Positions 1 through 5,318 of a DNA stretch of 5,494 nucleotides are shown here, one piece after another; the first letter of the stretch is position 1, and each line of letters opens with the position of its first letter. The stretch comes from CAYXVF01 sp964468125 (GTDB lineage Bacteria > Myxococcota > XYA12-FULL-58-9 > CAYXVF01): contig CAYXVF010000195.1 of NCBI GenBank assembly GCA_964468125.1, positions 1-5,494 of the forward strand, given 5' to 3'. Below the pieces are notes generated by a model. It had not been told where the DNA came from. It did no database searches and was given only the letters and a program-made list of their open reading frames with translations. The position numbers were made by a program, and so were the translations under genes.

Positions 1-31
1 GCTTCGGGATGGCAAACGGCTTTGCTTTCAT
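1..31 (-). CDS. N-terminus of possible group II intron reverse transcriptase/maturase (partial)
   Basis: Only the first ten codons lie in the window, reading MKAKPFAIPK, and the gene continues past the left edge. The ATG is at 31-29. It is preceded on the minus strand by GGGAGGAG ending 7 nt before the start, a strong ribosome binding site. The peptide resembles the usual opening of bacterial group II intron-encoded proteins (M-K-x-K-P-F-x-I-P/S-K, normally followed by LVWxAYxxVKANxG). Those enzymes combine reverse transcriptase and maturase activity and move the intron. Ten residues are too few for a firm assignment, and I cannot identify intron RNA domains in the bases upstream, which instead carry a UVR-coding piece. 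Seen: start codon, RBS and peptide. Inferred: the family. A repeated mobile element here could explain why assembled sequence changes character at this edge. Confidence 0.4.
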   Translation of the reverse strand, partial: MKAKPFAIPK

Positions 32-56
32 CACAGGGCTCCTCCCGCAACGCGGG

Positions 57-140
57 GCGGCCGACGCCCTAGAGTACGAAAAGGCTGCGCAGTTGCGCGA
101 CAAGATCCGCGAGCTCGAGTCCATGCACCTGCAGTTCGGT
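57..140 (+). pseudogene. UVR-motif fragment, like the C-terminus of UvrB
   Basis: The plus strand reads AADALEYEKAAQLRDKIREL and then ESMHLQFGG. This fits the UVR motif (A-x-x-L-x-[FY]-E-x-A-A-x-L-R-D-x-I-x-x-L) that ends UvrB, where it contacts UvrC in nucleotide excision repair; UvrC, McsA and some other proteins also carry it. Nothing before about base 57 looks like UvrB in any frame, so the 5' end is cut. The frame has no stop nearby and runs antisense into the LytTR gene, so the natural 3' end is missing or shifted too. The motif itself is convincing. Which parent protein it came from, and whether this is a real gene remnant or an assembly join, is uncertain. Confidence 0.5.
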
Positions 141-155
141 GGAGACCCACGTCGC

Positions 156-860
156 TCAGCCGCCGAGGCGTGCCTTCAGCGCGGCGACCCGGTCGCGACT
201 TACCACCACGCGCGTGCCTTCCGAGTCGCCGAGTACCACGACGTGGCGTCGCTCTCCCTGGCGCTCGAGCCCGACCACCCAGGCGAGATTCACCAGCGAC
301 GAGCGATGGGCGCGAAAGAAGCCCCGCGACTGCAATCGACGTTCGAGCTCGCTCATCGTTTCGTCGCACAGACGCGCGCGGCCTCCGGCATGAAGCTCGG
401 TGACCGGCCCCTCCGCCCGCACCCAGGCGATCTCGGCGGGGTCGAGCACGACGTAGTCCGCGCCGGACTTGAACGCCATGCGCTTCGGCGTCGTCGCGGA
501 TCGGGATGTTGCACGGAGTCTGACCCGATCCAGCGCGGTGCCGAGTCGTGCGGGCGTCACCGGTTTGACCAGATAATCGTGCGCCGCCTGTTCGAACGCA
601 TGCAAGGCGTAGGCGTCGTAGGCGGTCACAAACACTACCGCCGGCCCAGATTCCGGGAGCGCTTCGGCGACGCCCATCCCGTCGAGTTCGGGCATCTCGA
701 CATCGAGCAGGACGAGATCCGGCTCGGTGCTGCGACACAGCTCGAGCGCCTCGAGTCCGTCCGCTGCTTCACCCACGACCTTCACGTCCTCGCGACTGGA
801 CAGCAGGCGTCGCAGGCGGTCCCGCGCAGACGCTTCATCGTCGACGATCAAGACGCGCAT
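156..860 (-). CDS. LytTR-family response regulator
   Basis: Complete 234-residue two-component response regulator of the AlgR/LytR class. The receiver domain spans about residues 1-118, with the acidic pair D7-D8, phospho-acceptor D53 (in LLDVEMPELDG), T79 and K99-P100, so every residue needed for phosphotransfer is present. A LytTR DNA-binding domain spans about 125-234, including the family-typical F-x-R-x-HRSSLVNL segment near 182-192. LytTR proteins bind direct repeats spaced about two helical turns apart. The ATG at 860 is supported by AGGAG 8 nt upstream, lying inside the end of the kinase gene. The start overlaps the kinase stop by 13 nt, indicating translational coupling; this is the last gene of the operon. 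Cognate partner: the adjacent histidine kinase. Candidate targets include its own operon, given the 21-bp-period repeat at 2934-2988. The family call is certain; the regulon is inference. Confidence 0.96.
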   Translation of the reverse strand: MRVLIVDDEASARDRLRRLLSSREDVKVVGEAADGLEALELCRSTEPDLVLLDVEMPELDGMGVAEALPESGPAVVFVTAYDAYALHAFEQAAHDYLVKPVTPARLGTALDRVRLRATSRSATTPKRMAFKSGADYVVLDPAEIAWVRAEGPVTELHAGGRARLCDETMSELERRLQSRGFFRAHRSSLVNLAWVVGLERQGERRHVVVLGDSEGTRVVVSRDRVAALKARLGG

Positions 861-1942
861 CGATCGTGCTCCTGTCGCTTCGGGTTCAACGGCAACGTAA
901 CCCGCGCGACGACCCCACCGTCATCTTCGAGGTCCAGACGGCCCGCTTCGCCGTACAGCAGTGCCAGGCGAGCCCGCAGATTCTTCAGCGCCGAGCCCGT
1001 CCCGGACCCCCGGGAGCTCGCCACGAGGCCTACTCCGTCGTCACGTACCTCGATGCACAGGTGAGCGGGCCCCCGTTCGGCGTGGACGGTGATTTTCCCG
1101 CCCTCACGACGCGGTCCAATGCCGTGCACGATCGCGTTCTCCACCAGCGGCTGCAGGATCAAGCAGGGGACGTCGACCGTCGAGGGATCGAGATCCGCGG
1201 CGAGCACCACCGCGTAACGCAGCCGCTCGCCAAACCGTGCGCGCTGCACGTCGACATAGAGCTGGCAGATCTCGAGCTCGCGCGCGAGCGACTGGGTGTG
1301 TAACTGCGAGGCTTCGAGTACGCGCCGGTAGAGCTCGGCGAGCTCGAGAATCATCGACTCCGCCGCATCGGGATCGCCGTGGACCCGCTCCGCGGCGGTA
1401 TTGAGCACGTTGAAGAGCAAGTGCGGGTTCATCTGGGCGGTGAGCACGGACACTTGCGCCTCGAGGCGCACCTGCTCCAGCTGTGCCTCCTTCACGCGCG
1501 CCAGGCTCTCTGCCTCCCGCAGGCGTGCCCGTGCATCGATGAAGGCATAGATGAGCAGAACAAGCGCGCCCACGCCACTGCCCACGACGAGGTTCAGGCC
1601 GAGCTCGAAGGTGAGCCCAAAAATAGCCGAGGCGAGCTCGAGACCGAGGTAGACGCCCAAGGGTAAGCTCACCGCGGCGATCGCGAGGCCATCGAGCTTG
1701 CTTCGCGTCGGCGGATTGAGCGAGCGTCGAGCATAGAAGTGGTGCTCGAGCGCGAGCAGAGAGTATGCCGAAAGAAATCCAACCACCGTGGCGGTCTCCG
1801 CCACCGTGAGCCCGATCCAGAAATTGCTCCAGAAGTGCTCGAAACCGCCCAGCAGGGTGAACGCCGCGACCACCAACGGATTGACGAGCAGAACGGCACG
1901 CGCCGCGGCCCGACCGATGCGTATGGCGATCGCGGAATTCAC
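848..1942 (-). CDS. LytS/YehU-type membrane sensor histidine kinase
   Basis: A 364-residue kinase of the His_kinase (PF06580) plus HATPase_c type, the usual partner of LytTR regulators. From the GTG start, four hydrophobic segments appear at about 15-33, 41-64, 84-108 and 113-135, with no large extracytoplasmic sensor loop. A charged, probably coiled-coil linker (about 136-165) follows. Next comes the phosphoacceptor motif TAQMNPHLLFNVLN with H174, then the ATP-binding N-box QPLVENAIVHG (N269), the DDGVGL box (301-306) and a G2-like segment GSALKNLRARL. I chose GTG at 1942, 2 nt after the upstream gene's TGA and with a GGTGG weak RBS about 7 nt before it. TTG at 1948 is the alternative; the frame is open further upstream but there overlaps the preceding gene. 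The lack of a periplasmic domain suggests the signal is sensed in the membrane. Enzyme class is secure; the stimulus is unknown. Confidence 0.94.
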   Translation of the reverse strand: MNSAIAIRIGRAAARAVLLVNPLVVAAFTLLGGFEHFWSNFWIGLTVAETATVVGFLSAYSLLALEHHFYARRSLNPPTRSKLDGLAIAAVSLPLGVYLGLELASAIFGLTFELGLNLVVGSGVGALVLLIYAFIDARARLREAESLARVKEAQLEQVRLEAQVSVLTAQMNPHLLFNVLNTAAERVHGDPDAAESMILELAELYRRVLEASQLHTQSLARELEICQLYVDVQRARFGERLRYAVVLAADLDPSTVDVPCLILQPLVENAIVHGIGPRREGGKITVHAERGPAHLCIEVRDDGVGLVASSRGSGTGSALKNLRARLALLYGEAGRLDLEDDGGVVARVTLPLNPKRQEHDRCAS

Positions 1943-1944
1943 GG

Positions 1945-2400
1945 TCAATCCACCACGCGCAGCGTCTCGGTGAAGTAGTGAACCGGACGATTTTCGTAGA
2001 GTTCGTGCCGAAGGATCGACATCTCCCCTTCGCCGGTGAACAAGATCGTCGACGCGTATGCGCGGTCGCCGGCGGTCCGGTACACGCTCATGAAACCGTC
2101 GCCGAGCAGGAGTGCGCCGCCAGCGCCGTCCTCGGTCTGAATCCGCATGCGCCTCTTTCCAACATGAGTGAGCTCTTCGTTGAAGGTCTTGGACCACTCA
2201 CCGTCGTCGGACACGACTTCGATCGTGTGGCGCATCTTGCGCTCACCGGCCGGCATCCGAGTGAGCGTGACCGAGTAGCTGGACATCACCTGACCGTCGG
2301 CGTCGTACATGAGGCCAGTGCCTTTCCAAACTTGCGCTTGCGCGTCTGCGGTCGTGCCGACCGACGCGAGCGCAACCAACATCGTCATCATCGATATCAT
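1945..2400 (-). CDS. Unrecognised exported protein of the TCS operon
   Basis: A 151-residue protein I do not recognise. The N-terminus MISMMTMLVALASVGTTADA looks like a Sec signal peptide, with likely cleavage after ADA or AQA near residues 20-22, so the mature part would be about 130 residues outside the cytoplasm. The mature region opens with WKGTGLMYDADGQ and alternates short polar and hydrophobic stretches, with repeated Gly-rich turns (for example DGAGGALLLGDG, about 91-102). This suggests a beta-rich, possibly lipocalin-like or barrel fold; that is inference. It has no cysteines or obvious catalytic motif. The ATG at 2400 follows the DUF2141 stop by 3 nt, with GGAG about 10 nt upstream; ATGs at codons 4, 5 and 7 are alternatives. 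Its position between an exported DUF2141 protein and the sensor kinase suggests a part in generating or responding to an envelope signal. Function unknown. Confidence 0.85.
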   Translation of the reverse strand: MISMMTMLVALASVGTTADAQAQVWKGTGLMYDADGQVMSSYSVTLTRMPAGERKMRHTIEVVSDDGEWSKTFNEELTHVGKRRMRIQTEDGAGGALLLGDGFMSVYRTAGDRAYASTILFTGEGEMSILRHELYENRPVHYFTETLRVVD

Positions 2401-2403
2401 CGC

Positions 2404-2853
2404 TCAGTACTCCAGGGTGGTGTTGAGCACGGTGCGGGTGCCCACGTGTTTGAACCGGGCGTCCTCGAACTTCGGAGGACCAAAGGAGCCCCGCGCGTCG
2501 CGGGACGCACCCCAACCTTCTCGGGGGATCCCCATCCAATTGGTATCGAACTCGCCGTTGCCGTTTTCGTCGTGGTGGACGGACACCGCGTACGTGCCCG
2601 GTTCGAGCCCCGGGATGCGAAGCACCGGGTCCTCGGTCGTCGGGCCCAGGACCATCTGGACCTTGGCGACCGCTTTGCGAATGTCGCCCGGAAAGGCTTT
2701 CGGGTCGTCGTAAACGCTGACCCGCAAGCTACCGGTCTTCAGCTTCAGTCCCAGGACCCGTACCTCGATGACGTTCTCCCCGTCCGCATGCGCGACCATT
2801 TCGGGCTCGGCGGCTGCCAGGGCCATCAGCGAGCATAGAGTTGCTGCAAGCAT
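2404..2853 (-). CDS. DUF2141 family exported protein
   Basis: A 149-residue protein. The short hydrophobic N-terminus MLAATLCSLMALAAAEPEM looks like a signal peptide cleaved near residue 15. The mature region fits DUF2141 (PF09912): a beta-sandwich pattern with GSLRVSVYDDPKAFPG (about 41-56), then PGLEPGTYAVSVHHDENGNGEFDTN..GIPREGWGAS, containing the family's hallmark pieces PGxYAvxvxHDeNgNGxxDtN and GiPxEGxG. The Asp/Asn-rich HDENGNGEFD stretch resembles a calcium-binding loop, but metal binding is not demonstrated here. Family function is unknown; members are secreted or periplasmic. The start is well supported: AAAGGAG ends 9 nt before the ATG. This is the promoter-proximal gene of the four-gene operon, only 3 nt from the next gene. 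The 21-bp repeat lies 81 to 135 nt upstream of its start codon. Confidence 0.92.
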   Translation of the reverse strand: MLAATLCSLMALAAAEPEMVAHADGENVIEVRVLGLKLKTGSLRVSVYDDPKAFPGDIRKAVAKVQMVLGPTTEDPVLRIPGLEPGTYAVSVHHDENGNGEFDTNWMGIPREGWGASRDARGSFGPPKFEDARFKHVGTRTVLNTTLEY

Positions 2854-2933
2854 CTTCGTGTTCTCCTTTCAGCGCGGCGTCCGTGCCGTGCGACGAGGAG
2901 AATGGCAGGGATCTGCGAATTCTCGCCGGCTGC

Positions 2934-2988
2934 GGTGACGAAACGGCGTGGGCGGGTGACGAAACGGCGGCGAGTGGCGACGAGCGGG
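2934..2988. promoter_or_regulatory. 21-bp-period direct repeat, candidate LytTR operator
   Basis: GGTGACGAAACGGCG occurs exactly at 2934-2948 and again at 2955-2969. A diverged third copy, GGCGACGAGCGGG, begins exactly 21 bp later at 2976. On the operon's sense strand the core reads CGTTTCGTCACC. The period of two helical turns puts each copy on the same DNA face. This is the arrangement known for LytTR regulators such as AgrA and ComE, which bind short direct repeats about 20-22 bp apart. The operon downstream encodes a LytTR protein, so autoregulation is a natural guess. Repeats are seen directly; the operator role is inference. Confidence 0.5.
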
Positions 2989-3035
2989 AATCGGCCGGCG
3001 AGCCAAAATCCGTGACTCCAATCCGCCTCGTGGAG

Positions 3036-3063
3036 CATATAGACTCGTCATCTTGGACTACAA
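3036..3063 (-). promoter_or_regulatory. Weak sigma-70-like promoter candidate for the operon
   Basis: On the minus strand TTGTAG (3063-3058) and TATATG (3041-3036) are separated by 16 nt. Both are partial matches to consensus (3 of 6 and 4 of 6). The resulting leader would be about 175 nt and would contain the 21-bp repeats. If the repeats are activator sites, the real promoter should lie nearer the DUF2141 gene, so this candidate is tentative. Confidence 0.18.
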
Positions 3064-3172
3064 GTACAGCAAGAAACGCGGAGCACTGCAGCAGCAAGCC
3101 GCTTCCGCGCCCGCACCGGCCCCGGCCGCCGCGCCACGCGCCGCGGTCATGACGTCGTCCTTCGGGGGCTAG
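3044..3172 (+). pseudogene. Possible C-terminal tail of an unknown protein
   Basis: In plus frame 2 the sequence reads VILDYKYSKKRGALQQQ, then an Ala/Pro-rich run (about 3098-3145), then VMTSSFGG and a TAG at 3170-3172. A charged segment followed by an Ala-Pro linker and a short end looks more like protein than random GC-rich translation. No start codon with a ribosome binding site is visible, and upstream of about 3044 the frame loses protein character. It may be the 3' end of a gene whose body is missing. I do not recognise the family. Confidence 0.22.
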
Positions 3173-3194
3173 CACGCTCCGCCCCCTGAGGCAT

Positions 3195-3688
3195 CGCTGA
3201 GAGATCAAAGGGCAGCTCGAGGTAGTGGTCCTGGAACGTGTGGTTTTGCTCGGGGTCCAAAACTTCGAGGAGCGCTGCTTCGGGCGAGCCCATCCAGCCC
3301 TGACCGAGCTTGTNNNNNNNNNNNNNNNNNNNNNNNNNNNNNNNNNNNNNNNNNNNNNNNNNNNNNNNNNNNNNNNNNNNNNNNNNNNNNNNNNNNNNNN
3401 NNNNNNNNNNNNNTTGACCTCGACCTTGCGCAGCGCGTGGATCAGGCGTCCCGGAAGCGCGCCGACATAGGTACGGCGGTGCCCACGTATTTCGGCCTCG
3501 TCGCGCACGCCAGCGAGCGCCACCCGAACGAAGGGCCGCTCCGTCGCATCGGCGATCGACTGGCCGAGGGAGGTCTTGCCCACGCCCGGAGGTCCGACGA
3601 AGCAGAGGATCGCGCCCTCGTTGTGGCCGGTCATTTTGCGAACCGCGAGGTGCTCGAGGATCCGCTTCTTTACCTTTTCCAGGCCGTA
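3195..3688 (-). pseudogene. lon: Internal fragment of ATP-dependent Lon protease (AAA+ region), broken by an N gap
   Basis: The minus strand from 3688 reads YGLEKVKKRILEHLAV, then ILCFVGPPGVGKTSLGQSI with the Walker A motif GPPGVGKT, then GVRDEAEIRGHRRTYVGALPG and LRKVEV up to the N run. Beyond the gap, in another frame, it resumes with KLGQGWMGSPEAALL, EVLDPEQNHTFQDHYLEL and PFDLSA. These are consecutive parts of the Lon ATPase module; the Walker B segment (family LLDEID) falls in the gap. Lon is a cytosolic AAA+ serine protease that degrades damaged and regulatory proteins. The N-terminal substrate domain, the rest of the AAA+ module and the protease domain with its Ser-Lys dyad are all absent. 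Homology stops at the DLSA codon (3195) and begins without a start codon at 3688, so this cannot be functional. It may be a true remnant or a mis-joined contig piece. Confidence 0.85.
3314..3413. other. Assembly gap of exactly 100 N
   Basis: One hundred consecutive N, the conventional placeholder for a gap of unknown size. It sits inside the Lon Walker B segment. The flanking partial codons (AA on one side, AC on the other) and the usual Lon spacing suggest the true gap is close to 29 nt. Confidence 0.98.
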
Positions 3689-3700
3689 GCATCGGTTTCG

Positions 3701-4026
3701 GGCCTCATCGCTCGCGCGACATTCTGGTTGCTGATGGCGTTCGCCCTGCTCATCGCGGTCGATACCCTCGAGGTTCGGGCGCTCACCGCAACCATCGACC
3801 GATTCCTCGAGTACGTTCCTCAAATTTTCGGTGCCGCGATCTTGTTGCTGGTCGGAGTGGTCGCCGGTCGAAGACCGTCGAGTTCGATGAGCTGGTCGGC
3901 GTCATCGAGCGCGTTGGAGCCGTGGACACCTTGATAGAGCACGGTGAGCAGACGTCGAGCATTCCAAACGCGACCCTTCTCGAAAAGCCGATCGTTTTGG
4001 GATCGACCAAGCTCACGCGGAGCTGA
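3701..4026 (+). pseudogene. Remnant of a mechanosensitive ion channel-like membrane protein
   Basis: Two pieces of one protein type appear in order. The first (3701 to about 3868) reads LIARATFWLLMAFALLIAVDTL, then TIDRFLEYVPQIFGAAILLLVGVVAGR: two membrane helices resembling the conserved TM-helix repeats (PF05552) of MscS-like proteins. The second, in another frame (3871-4026), reads TVEFDELVGVIERVGAVDTL, then EHGEQTSSIPNATLLEKPIV, and ends in TGA. It resembles the cytoplasmic beta domain of MscS-like channels (GxVxxIGxxxT...IPNxxL). In intact relatives the pore helix and further membrane segments lie between these parts, so roughly the middle of the gene is missing and the frame changes near 3870. 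The 5' end abuts antisense Lon sequence with no start. Family members relieve osmotic stress at the inner membrane; this copy cannot. The assignment rests on motif pattern alone. Confidence 0.55.
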
Positions 4027-4213
4027 CGCACAAATGGCGGGAAGGGCAACCAAGCTCGCTTTGACCGGTCGACGGCCAATCAGGCTCCGCCGTCATCCGA
4101 ATCGCGCTTCTGACACCGGTTGAGCGCATCCTGACAGGCCACGCGGTCATCAATACGGCGCCAGCAAGAATGAGATACAGCGAGGAGCGGGGACCCATCG
4201 AATCCGTCCTCAT
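4013..4213 (-). CDS. Possible small exported protein (66 codons), unrecognised
   Basis: The ATG at 4213 is preceded by GGGAG 4 nt away. The frame begins MRTDSMGPRSSLYLILAGAV and then LMTAW, a plausible signal peptide. The following residues (about 25-66) are Arg/Ser-rich with no recognisable motif. A second minus frame, ending at 4080, reads ACQDALNRCQKRDSDDGGA over the stretch just after the hydrophobic segment and looks more like a mature small Cys-containing protein. A one-base indel could join the two into a short secreted or lipoprotein-like product. The stop overlaps the end of the channel remnant on the opposite strand. Weakly supported; it may not be a gene. Confidence 0.2.
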   Translation of the reverse strand: MRTDSMGPRSSLYLILAGAVLMTAWPVRMRSTGVRSAIRMTAEPDWPSTGQSELGCPSRHLCVSSA

Positions 4214-4349
4214 GAAACTCCCGAGTACTTGATCCTTTTAGCAGACACCGCGCACCGGAGGCCAAGAGCAACCACAGGCGCCACTGAATTCCCCATTTGC
4301 ATTCACTTCGTGAGATGAGACACCCAGCATGGGAGTTCTTCGGCTTTAG
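4027..4349. other. About 320 bp without a convincing gene
   Basis: Between the channel remnant and the SDR gene. No tRNA-like structure, clear terminator or recognisable domain is visible on either strand. The minus strand carries two short overlapping frames with some protein-like character (see the entry at 4013-4213). The final 50 bases hold only a weak, distant GGGAG for the SDR gene, 14 nt before its ATG. Confidence 0.5.
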
Positions 4350-5318
4350 ATGAGCACCGACACCACAAATCACCTGATCATCGGCGGAACCGGCTTCGTC
4401 GGGCAGCAGCTCACTCAGCGACTACGCAGCCACAACGAGCGAGTCATCGCGACGAGTCGACGTGCCCAGTCGAGCAACGACGACGTGCAATGGCGGGTCT
4501 GCGACCTCACCCAACCGGACACCGTCGTCCGAGCGCTCAAAGACATCGATATCGTCTACTATCTGGCCCATAGCATGGGCGGCAAATACACCGACTATCG
4601 TGAACGCGAGCGCCGCTCGGCCAAGAACTTTGTGCGCGCGGCCGACGAGAGCCAGCTGCGTCGGGTGGTTTATCTCGGAGGACCTAAGCCTGATGGAGAG
4701 CCATCGGAGCACTTGCGCAGCCGGCTCGAGGTCGGTGAAATCTTGCGCTCGGGCTCGGTGCCAACCGTCGAGCTGCGCGCCTCAATGGTGATCGGGCGAG
4801 GGAGCGTCTCATGGCAAATCGTCCGCGACCTCTCGCTGCGCCTCCCCATGATGATTCTCCCGCGCTGGCTTCGCTCGCGGACTTACCCCGTCGCACTCGA
4901 GGACGTTCTGGTCGCGCTCGAAGGTGCGGCGAAGCTCGATGTGAGAGAAAGCACCGTGTTCGACATACCTGGCCCGGAGGAGCTCACCGGTCGTGAGATC
5001 CTCGAGCGTGTGGCAGCGTGTCGGCGTCGAAAAATCGCGGTGGTAGAAGTCCCGCTGCTCACTCCTCGGCTTTCCGCTCTGTGGCTGAGGCTCGTGACGA
5101 GCGCCGACTATTCAGTGGCCAAAGAGCTCGTTCAGGGGCTCGAGAATAATCTCATCCCCCAAGACGATCGGTTTTGGAATCTCATCGGACACGACGATCT
5201 ACTCGGGTTCGACGAAGCCGTGCGCCGCGCGCTCGACAGCGAGCGAGGAGAGACAAACCGATGGGAGCGCTTCGTACAGCGATTGACTTCGAGATCACGC
5301 GCGCGCGCAGAGGACTAG
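4350..5318 (+). CDS. YbjT-like NAD(P)-binding atypical SDR protein
   Basis: Complete 322-residue protein with a Rossmann fold at the N-terminus: LIIGGTGFVGQQL carries the dinucleotide motif G-x-x-G-x-x-G (G12, G15, G18), and ATSRR (34-38) supplies basic residues that often favour NADP(H). Several segments match E. coli YbjT in order: DIDIVYYLAHSMGG (65-78), RRVVYLGG, EHLRSRLEVGEILRSG, PTVELRASMVIGRGS, PRWLRSRTYPVALEDVL (171-187) and AKELVQGLENNLI (257-269). YbjT relatives often carry an extra C-terminal DUF2867 domain, absent here, so this is the SDR core only. Substrate is unknown; the family includes putative epimerases and reductases without assigned reactions. The ATG at 4350 is directly preceded by an in-frame TAG, so it is the first possible start, although the nearest GGGAG is 14 nt away. 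Probably a single-gene unit in the cytoplasm. The fold is secure; the reaction is unassigned. Confidence 0.88.
   Translation: MSTDTTNHLIIGGTGFVGQQLTQRLRSHNERVIATSRRAQSSNDDVQWRVCDLTQPDTVVRALKDIDIVYYLAHSMGGKYTDYRERERRSAKNFVRAADESQLRRVVYLGGPKPDGEPSEHLRSRLEVGEILRSGSVPTVELRASMVIGRGSVSWQIVRDLSLRLPMMILPRWLRSRTYPVALEDVLVALEGAAKLDVRESTVFDIPGPEELTGREILERVAACRRRKIAVVEVPLLTPRLSALWLRLVTSADYSVAKELVQGLENNLIPQDDRFWNLIGHDDLLGFDEAVRRALDSERGETNRWERFVQRLTSRSRARAED

Larger units (their letters stand above)
2854..3194. other. Region upstream of the operon, no confident gene
   Basis: This stretch holds the DUF2141 ribosome binding site (AAAGGAG), the 21-bp repeat and a weak promoter candidate. From about 3044 to 3172 there is a plus-strand reading frame that may be a protein tail. 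The remainder shows no recognisable domain on either strand. The right boundary is where recognisable Lon coding ends, so a sequence join may lie near 3173-3195. Confidence 0.6.

Noticed and set aside
141..1064. Long plus-strand open frame across the two-component genes (about 300 codons)
   Set aside because: It is antisense to the response regulator and kinase, whose catalytic motifs are unmistakable. Its translation is Arg/Ala/His-rich with no domain, as expected of a shadow frame in GC-rich DNA.
1943..2197. N-terminal extension of the histidine kinase frame up to an ATG at 2197
   Set aside because: The extension is Arg-rich, overlaps most of the 3' half of the exported-protein gene and lacks a ribosome binding site. 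The GTG at 1942 fits the operon spacing and places the first membrane helix near the N-terminus.
2934..2988. The 21-bp repeat as a CRISPR array
   Set aside because: The units are directly tandem and total about two and a half copies, with no spacers and no cas genes nearby.
3689..3823. Extension of the Lon frame to an ATG at 3823
   Set aside because: The 45 residues before YGLEKVK do not resemble Lon, and the opposite strand there encodes convincing membrane helices.
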